Positions 38,341 through 47,549 of a DNA stretch of 64,000 nucleotides are shown piece by piece (position 1 is the stretch's first letter; each line of letters starts with the position of its first letter). This stretch comes from a virus. The stretch is taken from positions 1 through 64,000 of IMG/VR virus record IMGVR_UViG_3300036828_000413; one strand, given 5' to 3'. The position numbers were made by a program, and so were the translations under genes. The notes below the pieces were generated by a model that saw only the letters and a program-made list of their open reading frames with translations, was not told the origin of the DNA and made no database searches.

Positions 38341-39005
38341 TGCGACAGTGCCTGGCCGATGGGCGGACAGAACGCCGGATGAACCACCTTGTTCTCAGCC
38401 CGTATCTCATCGTACCGACTGGCGTCCCCGTAGAGCCTCTGGGAGATGACTAGGGACGGCAGAGGCTTGGCAAACTGGTATGACAGCATGTAAGGCAGCG
38501 GCCTGCCGGTCGCCACCAGGTAGTTAACAATGGCCGCCCTCAGGCCTATGATCGCCTGATAGTCCATCGGATCCATGGTGTCGGCGGCCACTTCCTCGGC
38601 AGAGTTGAACGGGATCTGGATTTGGTTGATCAAGTCATCGACGTCTTGGCGACTCTTGAACGTCATATTCGAGATGATCTTGCCCTCCTGGGCCAGGGCC
38701 AGGTGGATGCTCCTGTCCCTGACCATGGTGGCCCCGAGCGACACTGGTCGCTCAGCATCCAGCAGCACCCTAACCTCCTCCATCTGGGGTAGAGTGGCGC
38801 CGGTCTGGCGGACTAGATCGAAACACATGTCCAGGGGAGGACCCATCTGGTCATAGTAGAGCAGCGAGAGCGCATTCGCCAACGTCCATCCTATCACGAC
38901 CTTGGCCTGGATGGCCGCTTGGTCCGTTCCAGAGATGCCAATCGACAAATTAGCCAGCGTCCTCTGGATGATCCCCTCGGCCTCTATGGCGTCTGGCTTG
39001 TCCAT
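38337..39005 (-). CDS. DNA circularisation-type protein, C-terminal half (split gene)
   Basis: 222 aa. The end PLPSLVISQRLYGDASRYDE and NKVVHPAFCPPIGQAL is the pattern I know from the C-terminus of DNA-circulation (Mu N-type) proteins. The N-terminal domain is in the preceding gene, and the two are joined by a TGATG overlap, so this is one family protein split in two. Helical. Likely sits on the hub. Confidence 0.7.
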   Translation of the reverse strand: MDKPDAIEAEGIIQRTLANLSIGISGTDQAAIQAKVVIGWTLANALSLLYYDQMGPPLDMCFDLVRQTGATLPQMEEVRVLLDAERPVSLGATMVRDRSIHLALAQEGKIISNMTFKSRQDVDDLINQIQIPFNSAEEVAADTMDPMDYQAIIGLRAAIVNYLVATGRPLPYMLSYQFAKPLPSLVISQRLYGDASRYDEIRAENKVVHPAFCPPIGQALSQ

Positions 39006-39592
39006 CACTTTCCCCAGTTTCCAAATCGATCATTGAACGTGGCATTCTCCACGGGAGGGTCTGGCCCAGCCAATCCTCGCTGGGTCTGCTGGCGGAGCGT
39101 GTCTGCCGCCGAGTTCAATACGGTATTGGTGTTCTGCGAGGGAGAGAGATATTGGGGAGGCACACCAAACTCTGAAAATTCTATGTCAAACGTGCAGTAG
39201 CCTCCGAACCTGTCCTCCTCCGTCATCCTGTATCTCGTGACGACTACGTTCTCAGATGGCCTCGTCGAGAAAACTAGCGCACCTGGTCCTGGTTGGTCCA
39301 ACGCAGTGATCAGAGCGTCCCTGCCGACTCTGTAGTCCACGTTATATAAACCATCTAGGGTCGGGCCTTCCGCGGTGAATGGGTACGTGATGAAATACGC
39401 CCGAACGGTGAAGCTCTTGGCCCTCCTGCCCATGTCCTCTGCGTACGGCAACTCCTTCTTCGGAAACTCGTGCTCCACTACCCTTCGACCAGTGTCTCTG
39501 CTGTTGGCCTCAGTGAAAAACATCGCGCTCCTGAATGAGGCCGTGATCCATGCGTCTCGAAATGGAAGATGGATGTCCTTGATCGTGCTCAT
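39005..39592 (-). CDS. DNA circularisation protein N-terminal domain (Mu N-like)
   Basis: 195 aa, much shorter than the roughly 450-490 aa full family. The start (LPFRDAWITASFRSAMFFTE, then GRRVVEHEFPKKELPYAEDM) is the DNA_circ_N signature. It ends before the helical half, which is a separate gene downstream. Role: tail/hub component in Mu-like phages. Confidence 0.8.
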   Translation of the reverse strand: MSTIKDIHLPFRDAWITASFRSAMFFTEANSRDTGRRVVEHEFPKKELPYAEDMGRRAKSFTVRAYFITYPFTAEGPTLDGLYNVDYRVGRDALITALDQPGPGALVFSTRPSENVVVTRYRMTEEDRFGGYCTFDIEFSEFGVPPQYLSPSQNTNTVLNSAADTLRQQTQRGLAGPDPPVENATFNDRFGNWGK

Positions 39593-41799
39593 CAGTCGGC
39601 CGTTTCTGCAAACGTTGATGGACCGGTCTTGGCCGGAACCATCTGGGTGCTTCGCTCCGGACCAGTTGGTTTGAACAATCGCTCACTGCCCAAAGTGGCG
39701 TCGCCCCCTCCGCCACCAATGTTCACAGCTACCTTGCCGGTGGCATCTACCTTCACGGTCTTGATCGATCTTTTATCCACGATGTCTCTTGCCGCCTGAG
39801 ATGATTCGCCGGCAATGCGATTTGCCTCTGCCAAACGATTAGCCACGCTTTGTGGGTGACTCCCAATTGTTGAAAATCTTCTTCCCAATATCCCACCGCG
39901 CAGACCTCTGCCGCTTTGCACTGAGCTCTCTGAATCTCTCACAAAAGCATTGACCGAAGCGTCAATGTCATAGGCATTCCCGCCGGGCACTTGACTGTGG
40001 CTGTATTGGAAAACACCAAAGGATCCACCCGGATCACCTAAATTCTTTGCTTTTGGATTAAATTCAGACTCGGATGCAGCTACGGCAGTCCCAAATTTTG
40101 CCCATTCCTCGGCAGAGCCGGTCTTGAACCCAAAGCGAGCGCCGTCTGGAGGAATAGTACCAACTAAGTTGGATTTCTTATACGCCGCAAGCAACTTCTG
40201 ATAAACGCTCCCACCCCTCGTGCCAGCTTTACCACCAACGGCGGCAGCTGGCTCAGGACCGACGGCAGCTGCTCCAGCCATTGTGGCTGCGGCCGCTTCA
40301 GGCGTCTTGGCACCGATCGTGCCCATGGACTTTGCGCCAGTGGTAAAAGGATCAAGTCCGGGCGCCCCAAGATTGCCCATACCAGAAGAAGATGGAGCAG
40401 CTGAAGATGGACCGGTCGATGGACCAGTTGAAGATGGACCAGGACCGGATGATGGACCGGTCGATGGACCAGATGGACCAGATGGACCAGCTGAAGCTGG
40501 AGCGCCGCCACCTCCAGGTGTAGCGCCGCCACCTCCGCCTCCAGGCGGAACGTTGATCCCCAACTGCTGGGCGGCCAGGTAGTCATTGAGTCGCTTCAAC
40601 TGGCCAGTATTGTCCTTCATCGTGTTCTTGTATTCTTCATTGTCGTCGGACATCGAAGAAAGCAGGTGCGTAGCTTTTGCCTCTCCCTCTTCGCCCTTTG
40701 TCTTCGGCAGAGCGTCGAGACCGAGTTGCTCACCCAAGCCCTTCTTGTCCGCCTCGCCCTTGCTGGTGCTCTGGTACAGGTCTGTGATCCACTTCCAGAA
40801 CTTTATCGTATTCACGCCAGGGATCATGAACGACATGGTATCGAATGTACCCTTGGCGACCTGCTTGGTCAGCGGCTTCTCCCACAGCTCGTGCAGGGTC
40901 TTGGTCAGAGAGATGGCTAGATGAAGTCCTGTAACAACCACGCCATTCGGCGAGAGCGCGGACGTCGATATGTCGTCCATCCAGTCGTTCCACTCCTTCT
41001 TGAGGTCCTTGATGCCCGTGTAAAATTCTTTCGTTGCAGCAGTTTGGGCATCGATCCTGGCCCTATCTTCTCCACTCACAGGCTTCAGCTGGACGCCTCG
41101 CAGTATCGAGTCGAGTCCCCACTGCTCCAAGAACTTCTTTGTAAACTCAGTGGCATCAGCCAAGTTGTTATTGGTGTCCTTCATCCTCTCGTTGAAGACG
41201 ACCTGGGCCTGGGCCATCGCTTTATTCATGGCAAGGATCGGGTCCTGCTCCTTGAGGATGCTCTGGATGCCGGCCTCCATCTCATCTCTGTGGCGGCCAG
41301 CCATATCCAGCAATTTGAGATGTTCAGCGCTGCCGACGCGGCCTATCTGAGCGTAGGCCTCGTTGAACCTTGCTACGTTCGCATCGGCCTGGTCCGCACC
41401 GAGCCCAATCCGATCAAGCTGCTCCTCTATGCTCTTCAAGACCGCAGGATGAACGCCGAACACCTTGGCCTTGTTGTTCAGCTCTGTGATCTTGCTCGAG
41501 AACTCATTCAGGCCGTGGATACCGGCGATCACCACAGTGCCTAGTGCCGTAACAGCTGCACCTGCCGCTCCGAACTTTCCGATGAAGCCGAGCATGGCCT
41601 TCTCGCCGCCAGTCGCCAGCTCTTGAAGCTCCTTTATCTGCTTGGCCAGCTCCGCATGGCCGCGCTTAAACCGCTCAACGTGAGCCTGGGCTGCCCCACC
41701 GCCCAACTGAGCCATATGCTGGTGAACAGCTTTAAAACCGGCGGACGCATTGTCCGTCAGCGTTATAACCAGCCTGAGTTCTTCAGTCTCAGTGGGCAT
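39592..41799 (-). CDS. Tape-measure protein 1 with transglycosylase-like end
   Basis: 735 aa. Starts ETEELRLVITLTDNASAGFK, then coiled coils and one hydrophobic patch (AAGAAVTALGTVVIAGI). A long Pro/Ser/Gly linker (GPSGPSTGPSSGPGPSS) covers about 405-475. The C-terminus (550-690) is lysozyme/transglycosylase-like: AVAASESEFNPKAKN gives the catalytic Glu, and GGSFGVFQYSHSQ the following motif. Should help the tail cross peptidoglycan. Paralog of the next gene, TGATG-linked. Confidence 0.85.
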   Translation of the reverse strand: MPTETEELRLVITLTDNASAGFKAVHQHMAQLGGGAAQAHVERFKRGHAELAKQIKELQELATGGEKAMLGFIGKFGAAGAAVTALGTVVIAGIHGLNEFSSKITELNNKAKVFGVHPAVLKSIEEQLDRIGLGADQADANVARFNEAYAQIGRVGSAEHLKLLDMAGRHRDEMEAGIQSILKEQDPILAMNKAMAQAQVVFNERMKDTNNNLADATEFTKKFLEQWGLDSILRGVQLKPVSGEDRARIDAQTAATKEFYTGIKDLKKEWNDWMDDISTSALSPNGVVVTGLHLAISLTKTLHELWEKPLTKQVAKGTFDTMSFMIPGVNTIKFWKWITDLYQSTSKGEADKKGLGEQLGLDALPKTKGEEGEAKATHLLSSMSDDNEEYKNTMKDNTGQLKRLNDYLAAQQLGINVPPGGGGGGATPGGGGAPASAGPSGPSGPSTGPSSGPGPSSTGPSTGPSSAAPSSSGMGNLGAPGLDPFTTGAKSMGTIGAKTPEAAAATMAGAAAVGPEPAAAVGGKAGTRGGSVYQKLLAAYKKSNLVGTIPPDGARFGFKTGSAEEWAKFGTAVAASESEFNPKAKNLGDPGGSFGVFQYSHSQVPGGNAYDIDASVNAFVRDSESSVQSGRGLRGGILGRRFSTIGSHPQSVANRLAEANRIAGESSQAARDIVDKRSIKTVKVDATGKVAVNIGGGGGDATLGSERLFKPTGPERSTQMVPAKTGPSTFAETAD

Positions 41800-43973
41800 C
41801 AGTCGCTCTCGATGGGCATAGTTCTATTTGTCTCAGTACTCTTGAACGCTCCATCACCCTCCACCTTGACGTCAGAGCCTCTGGGAGCCTTGACGTCTGC
41901 GGTCAATTTTCCATTGACTTCAACTTTAGTAGTTCTAACCTCCTTGTCGGTCTTATCCAGCAAGCCTCGTGCCTCCAATATTTTTTTCTTGTGAGCCGCA
42001 GCTTCCGGGGACATAACCTCAAAGTGCATAGGGTCTCCAAAACGACCTCCCCATGAAATTCCCCTAGCCCAAGCCATCTCCTCTATGTCGGCTGGCATAT
42101 CGGTCGTGTTACCTCTGAATTCATTTCTCCCAGGATTGACATCGACGGCCGTACCCCAGGAATGTTCGGACAAGCCTCCGCCTCCACGCTTCTGGCGAAC
42201 ATTCAAACCAGATATATCATTGATCTTGTAGCCTCGATCCAACAAGTCATTGAAGAGCGCCTTGAACTTTTCTGCACCAGCCGCGTTGACCTGGACCTTT
42301 TTTCCGTTCTTCAAGGTGATCCACGTCTGATTAGTTCCTGGCCGACCAAATGCTCCTGTCTCTGCGTAGTTAAACTCTCCACGCTCTCCCTTGCGACGCT
42401 CATATCCACGCGCCACGCCTCCAGCGGCCGTACCCTTTACACGCTCTCCAGTGTCCCCGGTATCGGGTTCGCTTGGAGCACCTTTGTCATCTACACCACC
42501 GCCCTTCCCGCTGCGAGGATGGCTGTCACCAGCTCCATCTCCAGACCCAGGACCAACTCGACTACCATTCGGACCCCAATCTCCACCTGCACCGCCACCT
42601 CCAAACCCTCCGCCTCCGCCGCCCCCACTGAACCCAGGCAAACCTCCGAGACCCTTCAGCTCCACATCACCCCGGTCGAGCAACTTGAAATTCTCATTCA
42701 ACCGCTTCGTTTCCGCCGTATTCTTTTCAATGTTCTTGAGGTAGTCATCGCCCTGTCTCATACTGTTGTCGACTTCCCTGCGATCCTCAATGTTCTCAGA
42801 TCGCCTCATCCACTCCCAACCCTTGCCTATGCTTGGGATTTGATCGCCGACAGTCGAACCAGGAGCTGGAGCTGACATCAACCCAGCGGATTGTTCAGAG
42901 GCCGGCTTTGCCGGAGCGGTTGGAGCGCTGGGCCAACGCTCCTCAAACGTGGCACCACCACCCTGATCTCCAATGCCTGTCGCTGCATGCTTGAGCAAAT
43001 CCACAGTAGTGAGAGCGCCAGATTTTACATTGGTAGGAACCCACGGCTGCTTCCAGAGCTCGCGAAGCTCCTTGACCAAATCCAGCATGAGGTGGAGACC
43101 GGTAACGATCACTCCACCTGAACCCAACAGGGCCGTACTCAAATCAGCTCCAAGCTCCTCCACCTCATGGCTAAGATCGGAGACTGTTTTCTTGTATTCT
43201 GAAGTCGCCTTGGCCCTGGCCTCAAACCGTTTCTTTTCTTCCTCGGAGACTTCTTCGACGTGACGAAGGACCTTCAGCACCGGGTCCAGCTCCCACAATT
43301 TCAGGAAATCGTTCTGGGACTTGATAGCGTCAGCCCGATTACCATCAGTCTCCTTCATTCTTTCTTCATACACCACATACGACTGGCGGATAATTTCCTG
43401 GAGCTTGCCGGCCTGAGTGGTCTGAGCCTCGATGCGCTGAATGCCCTGTTCCATCAAAGTGCCAAATTGTCCGGCGGCCTTGATCATCTCCATTCGCTTT
43501 TCACTGCCGATCCTGTTCACCTGAGCCAGCACGTTGGACAAACCAGCCATGCTCTGCTCTACAGTTCCGGCCGAGACCCCAAGCCTGTCATACTGCTCTA
43601 TCAAACTCTTCAGCTCAGCTGGGTTCATCCCGATGACCTTGGCCTTGTTGGTCAAATCCACCACCCTGTCTGCAAACTCCTTCAAGCTGCCCAAGCCTAC
43701 GAGGATCGAGGCAGCAAAGCCACCCATGGCAGCACCGGCTACGCCAAACTTTCCAATGTAGCCAGTCAATGCTCTACCGCCGCCCTCAGCTAACTCGCCC
43801 AGCTCCTTGATTTGTTTTGCCAGCTCTGACTGTTCTTCCTTCAGCTTGTCCATAGCCGTCTTGCCAGCTCCAGTGGCAAGCTCTTTAATATCATCACGTA
43901 TCCTTGAGACGCCCTCTGATGCCTCATTGATCAGAGAGACGCGAAGCTGGAGTTCTTGGAGCTCGTTTGGCAT
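41799..43973 (-). CDS. Tape-measure protein 2 with M15-type peptidase end
   Basis: 724 aa. The first 270 residues closely follow tape-measure protein 1 (NELQELQLRVSLINEASEGV; ELAKQIKELGELAEGGGRAL; IGKFGVAGAAMGGF). A Gly-rich linker follows (GGGGGGGFGGGGAGGDWG). The C-terminus carries a D-Ala-D-Ala carboxypeptidase/endopeptidase fold: LSEHSWGTAVDVNPGRN near 604 and GDPMHFEVM near 648, giving the His/Asp/His zinc ligands of family M15. It should cut peptide cross-links. TAATG-coupled to the chaperone extension. Confidence 0.85.
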   Translation of the reverse strand: MPNELQELQLRVSLINEASEGVSRIRDDIKELATGAGKTAMDKLKEEQSELAKQIKELGELAEGGGRALTGYIGKFGVAGAAMGGFAASILVGLGSLKEFADRVVDLTNKAKVIGMNPAELKSLIEQYDRLGVSAGTVEQSMAGLSNVLAQVNRIGSEKRMEMIKAAGQFGTLMEQGIQRIEAQTTQAGKLQEIIRQSYVVYEERMKETDGNRADAIKSQNDFLKLWELDPVLKVLRHVEEVSEEEKKRFEARAKATSEYKKTVSDLSHEVEELGADLSTALLGSGGVIVTGLHLMLDLVKELRELWKQPWVPTNVKSGALTTVDLLKHAATGIGDQGGGATFEERWPSAPTAPAKPASEQSAGLMSAPAPGSTVGDQIPSIGKGWEWMRRSENIEDRREVDNSMRQGDDYLKNIEKNTAETKRLNENFKLLDRGDVELKGLGGLPGFSGGGGGGGFGGGGAGGDWGPNGSRVGPGSGDGAGDSHPRSGKGGGVDDKGAPSEPDTGDTGERVKGTAAGGVARGYERRKGERGEFNYAETGAFGRPGTNQTWITLKNGKKVQVNAAGAEKFKALFNDLLDRGYKINDISGLNVRQKRGGGGLSEHSWGTAVDVNPGRNEFRGNTTDMPADIEEMAWARGISWGGRFGDPMHFEVMSPEAAAHKKKILEARGLLDKTDKEVRTTKVEVNGKLTADVKAPRGSDVKVEGDGAFKSTETNRTMPIESD

Positions 43974-44161
43974 TATTCTCCCGACTCTATCGCTCGCGTC
44001 CTCTCAAGCTGGGCCGTCCTGGATAGGTGAAGCTGAACCTCACTGATGGACATCTCTAGAAAAGTGCGAGGATCGAGGTGGTAGTAGCTGGCCAGTCGAT
44101 AACAATCGATGATCATACCGTCGTCGATGACGGTAGTCACCACGCCCGCAGATCTGGTAAA
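43973..44161 (-). CDS. Tail assembly chaperone, frameshift extension
   Basis: From the T8 run (44166-44159 on this strand) the -1 frame is open for 61 codons, TRSAGVVTTVIDDG through IESGE, and ends at TAA 43975-43973, which overlaps the tape-measure ATG. There is no ribosome site inside, so it is best read as the second half of a G-GT or E-E' type chaperone of about 220 aa, made only after a frameshift. Confidence 0.7.
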   Translation of the reverse strand, partial: FTRSAGVVTTVIDDGMIIDCYRLASYYHLDPRTFLEMSISEVQLHLSRTAQLERTRAIESGE

Positions 44162-44634
44162 AAAAATTTTCTCAGGCGATACGCACAGCTGTTCCAGTCA
44201 CGTGGATCCATCGCCTCTAGCAGGGGCGGGAGGATGCCACTGAGCGCGCCCATGATGTAGGTCATCTTGCGCTCCTCGATGATGATCTCTCCATCCCAGA
44301 GCATCCTGGTCGGATTGCCGATCCGGTTGATCTCGCTCGCCCTCGGCTCTCTGAACGTCAGGCTGGTGACCTGCTCTCCCTTGTCATTCATGATTGATCT
44401 GTACAAGAGTTGTACGGTCACTGGCCACTGGTCGGCACTCTCTCGAATTTCTTTCCTGAGCTGGTCAGCTTCGCTTATCGGAGGCTCGGGAGTTGGAGCC
44501 TCGATCTTCTTTTGTGATGGGAGCGGTTCCTGAGGAATTGCCGATAGCGGAGCCTCAGGCAGCGGACCCTCCGGTGGAACAAAGCCCTCCCTGATCCGCG
44601 GTTGGCCATTTCCCTTGGTCGGTTCTACTGTCAT
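44137..44634 (-). CDS. Tail assembly chaperone, short form
   Basis: 165 aa. Pro-rich N-terminus, then the family region TSLTFREPRASEINRIGNPT, MTYIMGALSGILPPLLEAMD, PRDWNSCAYRLRKFFLPDL. This is the Mu gp41/P2 E-type tail chaperone that binds tape-measure protein. A slippery run AAAATTTTTTTTA lies ten codons before its stop and leads into the -1 extension. Confidence 0.85.
   Translation of the reverse strand: MTVEPTKGNGQPRIREGFVPPEGPLPEAPLSAIPQEPLPSQKKIEAPTPEPPISEADQLRKEIRESADQWPVTVQLLYRSIMNDKGEQVTSLTFREPRASEINRIGNPTRMLWDGEIIIEERKMTYIMGALSGILPPLLEAMDPRDWNSCAYRLRKFFLPDLRAW
44159..44170 (-). other. Programmed -1 frameshift site in the tail chaperone gene
   Basis: On the - strand, AAAA (44170-44167) and eight T (44166-44159); zero frame reads AAA TTT TTT TTA. 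A one-base back-slip on TTT TTT enters the -1 frame, which is open to the tape-measure start. This layout is well known for tail chaperones. Confidence 0.75.
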
Positions 44635-44642
44635 TTTTCACC

Positions 44643-45011
44643 TCACGCGATTGAAATCTCCTGGCAGGCCAGGCCCTCCCAGCGAACCCTGACCTGACCG
44701 TCCCGAGTATTGTTCTCAAAGCCACACTTGCAGGTCCCACCAGTCAGCGTGTACTGCATCCCATTGGCCAATTGGGCAATCACGGTTACGTCAGTTTCTG
44801 TCTCAAGGTCCTCGAGCAAGAGACCCGGCACAGTGGACAAGTCTCCCTCTATGTACGGAACGCGAGGAAGTTCTTGAAAACCATGGACGCCGTCTTGACC
44901 CGCGATCATGGTCCGCTCAACCGAGCTTGGACTTACAGTAAAGTTACCGCGGAGGGCCAGTTGGACGCCGTCCACGGTCAGAAACGCGATACCAGCAAAG
45001 CGCTGTGCCAT
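44643..45011 (-). CDS. Tail tube protein (Mu M-like)
   Basis: 122 aa, normal for Mu-type tubes. AQRFAGIAFLTVDGVQLALR and SVERTMIAGQDGVHGFQELP, then VPYIEGDLSTVPGLLLEDLE match the phage tail-tube family. Forms the inner tube stacked within the sheath. Lies between chaperone and sheath genes as expected. Confidence 0.9.
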   Translation of the reverse strand: MAQRFAGIAFLTVDGVQLALRGNFTVSPSSVERTMIAGQDGVHGFQELPRVPYIEGDLSTVPGLLLEDLETETDVTVIAQLANGMQYTLTGGTCKCGFENNTRDGQVRVRWEGLACQEISIA

Positions 45012-45044
45012 AGTTCAGTCTCCTTTCTTGAGGGTCTACGTGTT

Positions 45045-46634
45045 TCAGCCAGGAGCACCAGAGGAGGCCTGGAACGGAGGCGGAGCTTGGCCGATGATCT
45101 GAAGATCAATTCCACGATCATACTGGAGCCTGAACTGAGCCAACACGGCGAAGATGCGAAGCTGGTTGATCAGGTCTGGCGGATAGAGCACGTTGACCCT
45201 GTTCGGATTGTTCGGATCGCGCTCCACGATCAAGTTGGCCTTGAACGCCTTGAGGTTCTCGACCAAGCCGTTCCACATGTCCATCTGATACTCATTGACT
45301 AGCTCGGCCTTGATGATGCCAGGGGTCACAATGGCCTGACCTGGACCAAACTTGGTCCCGTCGTCGGCCAGCTTGCTCCTCGGGAACTTGCTAGTGATCG
45401 CATGCTTCTGATTGCGGAGCAACTTGGCCAGGGTAGCCAGCGTAGTCACCAGTTCATACGCATCGTCCGGAGACCCATAGAGGTTCAGCTGGTAGGTCGT
45501 CTGTTCCCTCAGGATCATCGGCTGGTCGTCGGTCCCAACTTCCTGGATGGCCAAACCATTGGAGGCCAAGCTGTTCAGCTCAACAAAGTCGAACCTGTCC
45601 TGCAGCGGACAACCCTTGATATTGTTCAGCGAGAGGGTCTGGAGCGGTCTCGCCGGGTCATTGATCAGAGCCCGCTGGGCCTTGGCGGTATAGGCTGCGG
45701 CGCACTCAAACATCGGAGACGGTGTAGTCGTCTCAAACGCCATGATGCTCTCCACGCCGCTGTTCAGGGTGTCTCCAAACGCAATCAAGGCGGCGTAGGT
45801 CCCTCGCTTGGCACTGAACACGTGGCCGAACTGCTGGCGCTGCCATCCCCAGCGACCAGTGTCCGTGAAGCCATACTCCTGGTCCCACGCGAACAGTGAA
45901 TTGGTGTCCGAATAGGGCAGGGCCACGTACTCGTAGGCCTTCTTTTGAATGTTGGCGATGGCCGTCGTCATGACTGGCACGCCAGTGCCTCCGGTCAAGA
46001 GGCCGGTCGCCGGCAGGGCCATCACTAGACCTGGAGGAGTTATCTCTGATCCAATCGTGCCATAGTAGTTCAGCTGGATCGTAATCTCATTGCCGTTGAC
46101 ACCCTTGAACAGAGAGGTCAGCGTCACTGTGCCACCAGTTGATGCCGCCGATACGGGCAGAGCTGGGTTTCCAACCGTGTCAGTAAACGCATTGATGGCA
46201 TCGGCGATGGCTTGACCAATGGTAACGACCGTGTCGGTGGACATGATATTGATCGGAACGTGGGTCCCAGCGATGTAGAGGTGGATCGTTCCGGCCTCAG
46301 TTGGAGCCGTGGTCACGTTGATGGTTCCGGTACTAGCGACACCTCCCGTCGGCTCTGCGAGCGGGAGACCCCAAACCTCATTGGCAAAATTATTTTTATA
46401 GAAGGCCTGGAACATTCGAGAGAGCTCGGACCCAGGACCAAAATGCTTATCGGCCTGGGCTTGGCTTCCAATCGGGATCGGAATGTCATGAACGGCGTCT
46501 CCATCACTGGTCATAACGCCCACCACCAATGATATTAGATTGACCGTTGGGAGACCAGCCATGCTGGGATCGACTTCGACCCAATAGAGCGGCACCTTGA
46601 TATTGGCTGGAATGTTGGAAAAACTGATCGGCAT
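45045..46634 (-). CDS. Contractile tail sheath protein (Mu L-like)
   Basis: 529 aa. SFSNIPANIKVPLYWVEVDP at the start, GSELSRMFQAFYKNNFANEV, a central insertion domain (IQLNYYGTIGSEITPPGLV) and the C-terminal sheath arm (PNRVNVLYPPDLINQLRIFA). Its presence proves a contractile-tail phage. Ends FQASSGAPG. Confidence 0.95.
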   Translation of the reverse strand: MPISFSNIPANIKVPLYWVEVDPSMAGLPTVNLISLVVGVMTSDGDAVHDIPIPIGSQAQADKHFGPGSELSRMFQAFYKNNFANEVWGLPLAEPTGGVASTGTINVTTAPTEAGTIHLYIAGTHVPINIMSTDTVVTIGQAIADAINAFTDTVGNPALPVSAASTGGTVTLTSLFKGVNGNEITIQLNYYGTIGSEITPPGLVMALPATGLLTGGTGVPVMTTAIANIQKKAYEYVALPYSDTNSLFAWDQEYGFTDTGRWGWQRQQFGHVFSAKRGTYAALIAFGDTLNSGVESIMAFETTTPSPMFECAAAYTAKAQRALINDPARPLQTLSLNNIKGCPLQDRFDFVELNSLASNGLAIQEVGTDDQPMILREQTTYQLNLYGSPDDAYELVTTLATLAKLLRNQKHAITSKFPRSKLADDGTKFGPGQAIVTPGIIKAELVNEYQMDMWNGLVENLKAFKANLIVERDPNNPNRVNVLYPPDLINQLRIFAVLAQFRLQYDRGIDLQIIGQAPPPFQASSGAPG

Positions 46635-46638
46635 GGGA

Positions 46639-46920
46639 TTAGTCCTCCTCTGACTTTTGCCCGCTTAATTTGACCGAGCCTTCCTTCAACCTTCTATTGG
46701 TGAAGGTGTCCTTCGGCCACTCGATGTCGCCGGTGCTGCGAAAGCCTCCAGCGACGGGATGCTTGAGCAGTCTGCGCATGTCATCCGCAGTAAAGCCCTC
46801 TCCATCTGCCGGCTCCACGCGCACACCCTCAACCTTCCTCATGTCCTTCACTCTCTGGAGGCGAGCCTTTGCTCGCTGGCCAGGGGTGAGCACTTCAGTC
46901 TTGACATCAACCATGATCAA
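46639..46920 (-). CDS. Small tail-region protein (DUF2635-like)
   Basis: 93 aa just before the sheath, where Mu-like phages have gp38. KVEGVRVEPADGEGFTADDM and WPKDTFTNRRLKEGSVKLSG resemble the short DUF2635 pattern, but with a long basic N-terminal extension. Assignment by position and partial pattern. Confidence 0.6.
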   Translation of the reverse strand: MIMVDVKTEVLTPGQRAKARLQRVKDMRKVEGVRVEPADGEGFTADDMRRLLKHPVAGGFRSTGDIEWPKDTFTNRRLKEGSVKLSGQKSEED

Positions 46921-47549
46921 CTCCTTCTCGCTGCCCTTAGCACATCCAGCATGTACTTAACCGAGACCTGCTGGCGCTGATCCATCTCGGTTTGAGTATC
47001 TCCCGCCTTAATCCCAGTGGTAACGTCGATCTCATCCAGCATGTCAGTGATGTCCGGATACCACTCGCTGCGGGTGAAGCAACTGACCTCGTACTGGAGT
47101 TCACCGATGGGCGTCTCGTTATTGAGCCCTGCGTTGCCAAACACGTGGCGCCTCGATCCCCTGGTGACGCTCTCTATGCCCACGCCCTCCGGGTTGTTAT
47201 TGGTCAACACATTCATCAACTTTATATTCGTCCAAAGAGAGCTCATGATCTGGAGGTAGGCCGCGTCGATCCCATGCTCCAACGCATCCTGATCATTGTT
47301 GGCTTGAATTACCGAGAAGCCCACGCGACACGTGTGGTTGAATCGAATGCACCCGGCGTTGGCGTCCCCGTCGGGGACCATGACCTCATCCACGACGTAG
47401 ACGCCGAGGAACGGCAGCAGATTGGCTTGCACCGGATGCATCTTGGTCTTGCGAAAATTATAGCCAGAGAAATATGAATTGGCCGTGACGACGTCATACA
47501 TCGCGTCCCTGATGTCTACGGCGAAGCTCTGGGTCTCCGTTACAGCCAT
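46917..47549 (-). CDS. Tail terminator-like protein (Mu gp37-like position)
   Basis: 210 aa, ATG 47549 in a TGATG overlap. IRDAMYDVVTANSYFSGYNF, FLGVYVVDEVMVPDGDANAG, and FNHTCRVGFSVIQANND suggest the tail-completion fold that caps the tube. Position between connector genes and sheath supports it. Confidence 0.65.
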   Translation of the reverse strand: MAVTETQSFAVDIRDAMYDVVTANSYFSGYNFRKTKMHPVQANLLPFLGVYVVDEVMVPDGDANAGCIRFNHTCRVGFSVIQANNDQDALEHGIDAAYLQIMSSLWTNIKLMNVLTNNNPEGVGIESVTRGSRRHVFGNAGLNNETPIGELQYEVSCFTRSEWYPDITDMLDEIDVTTGIKAGDTQTEMDQRQQVSVKYMLDVLRAARRS

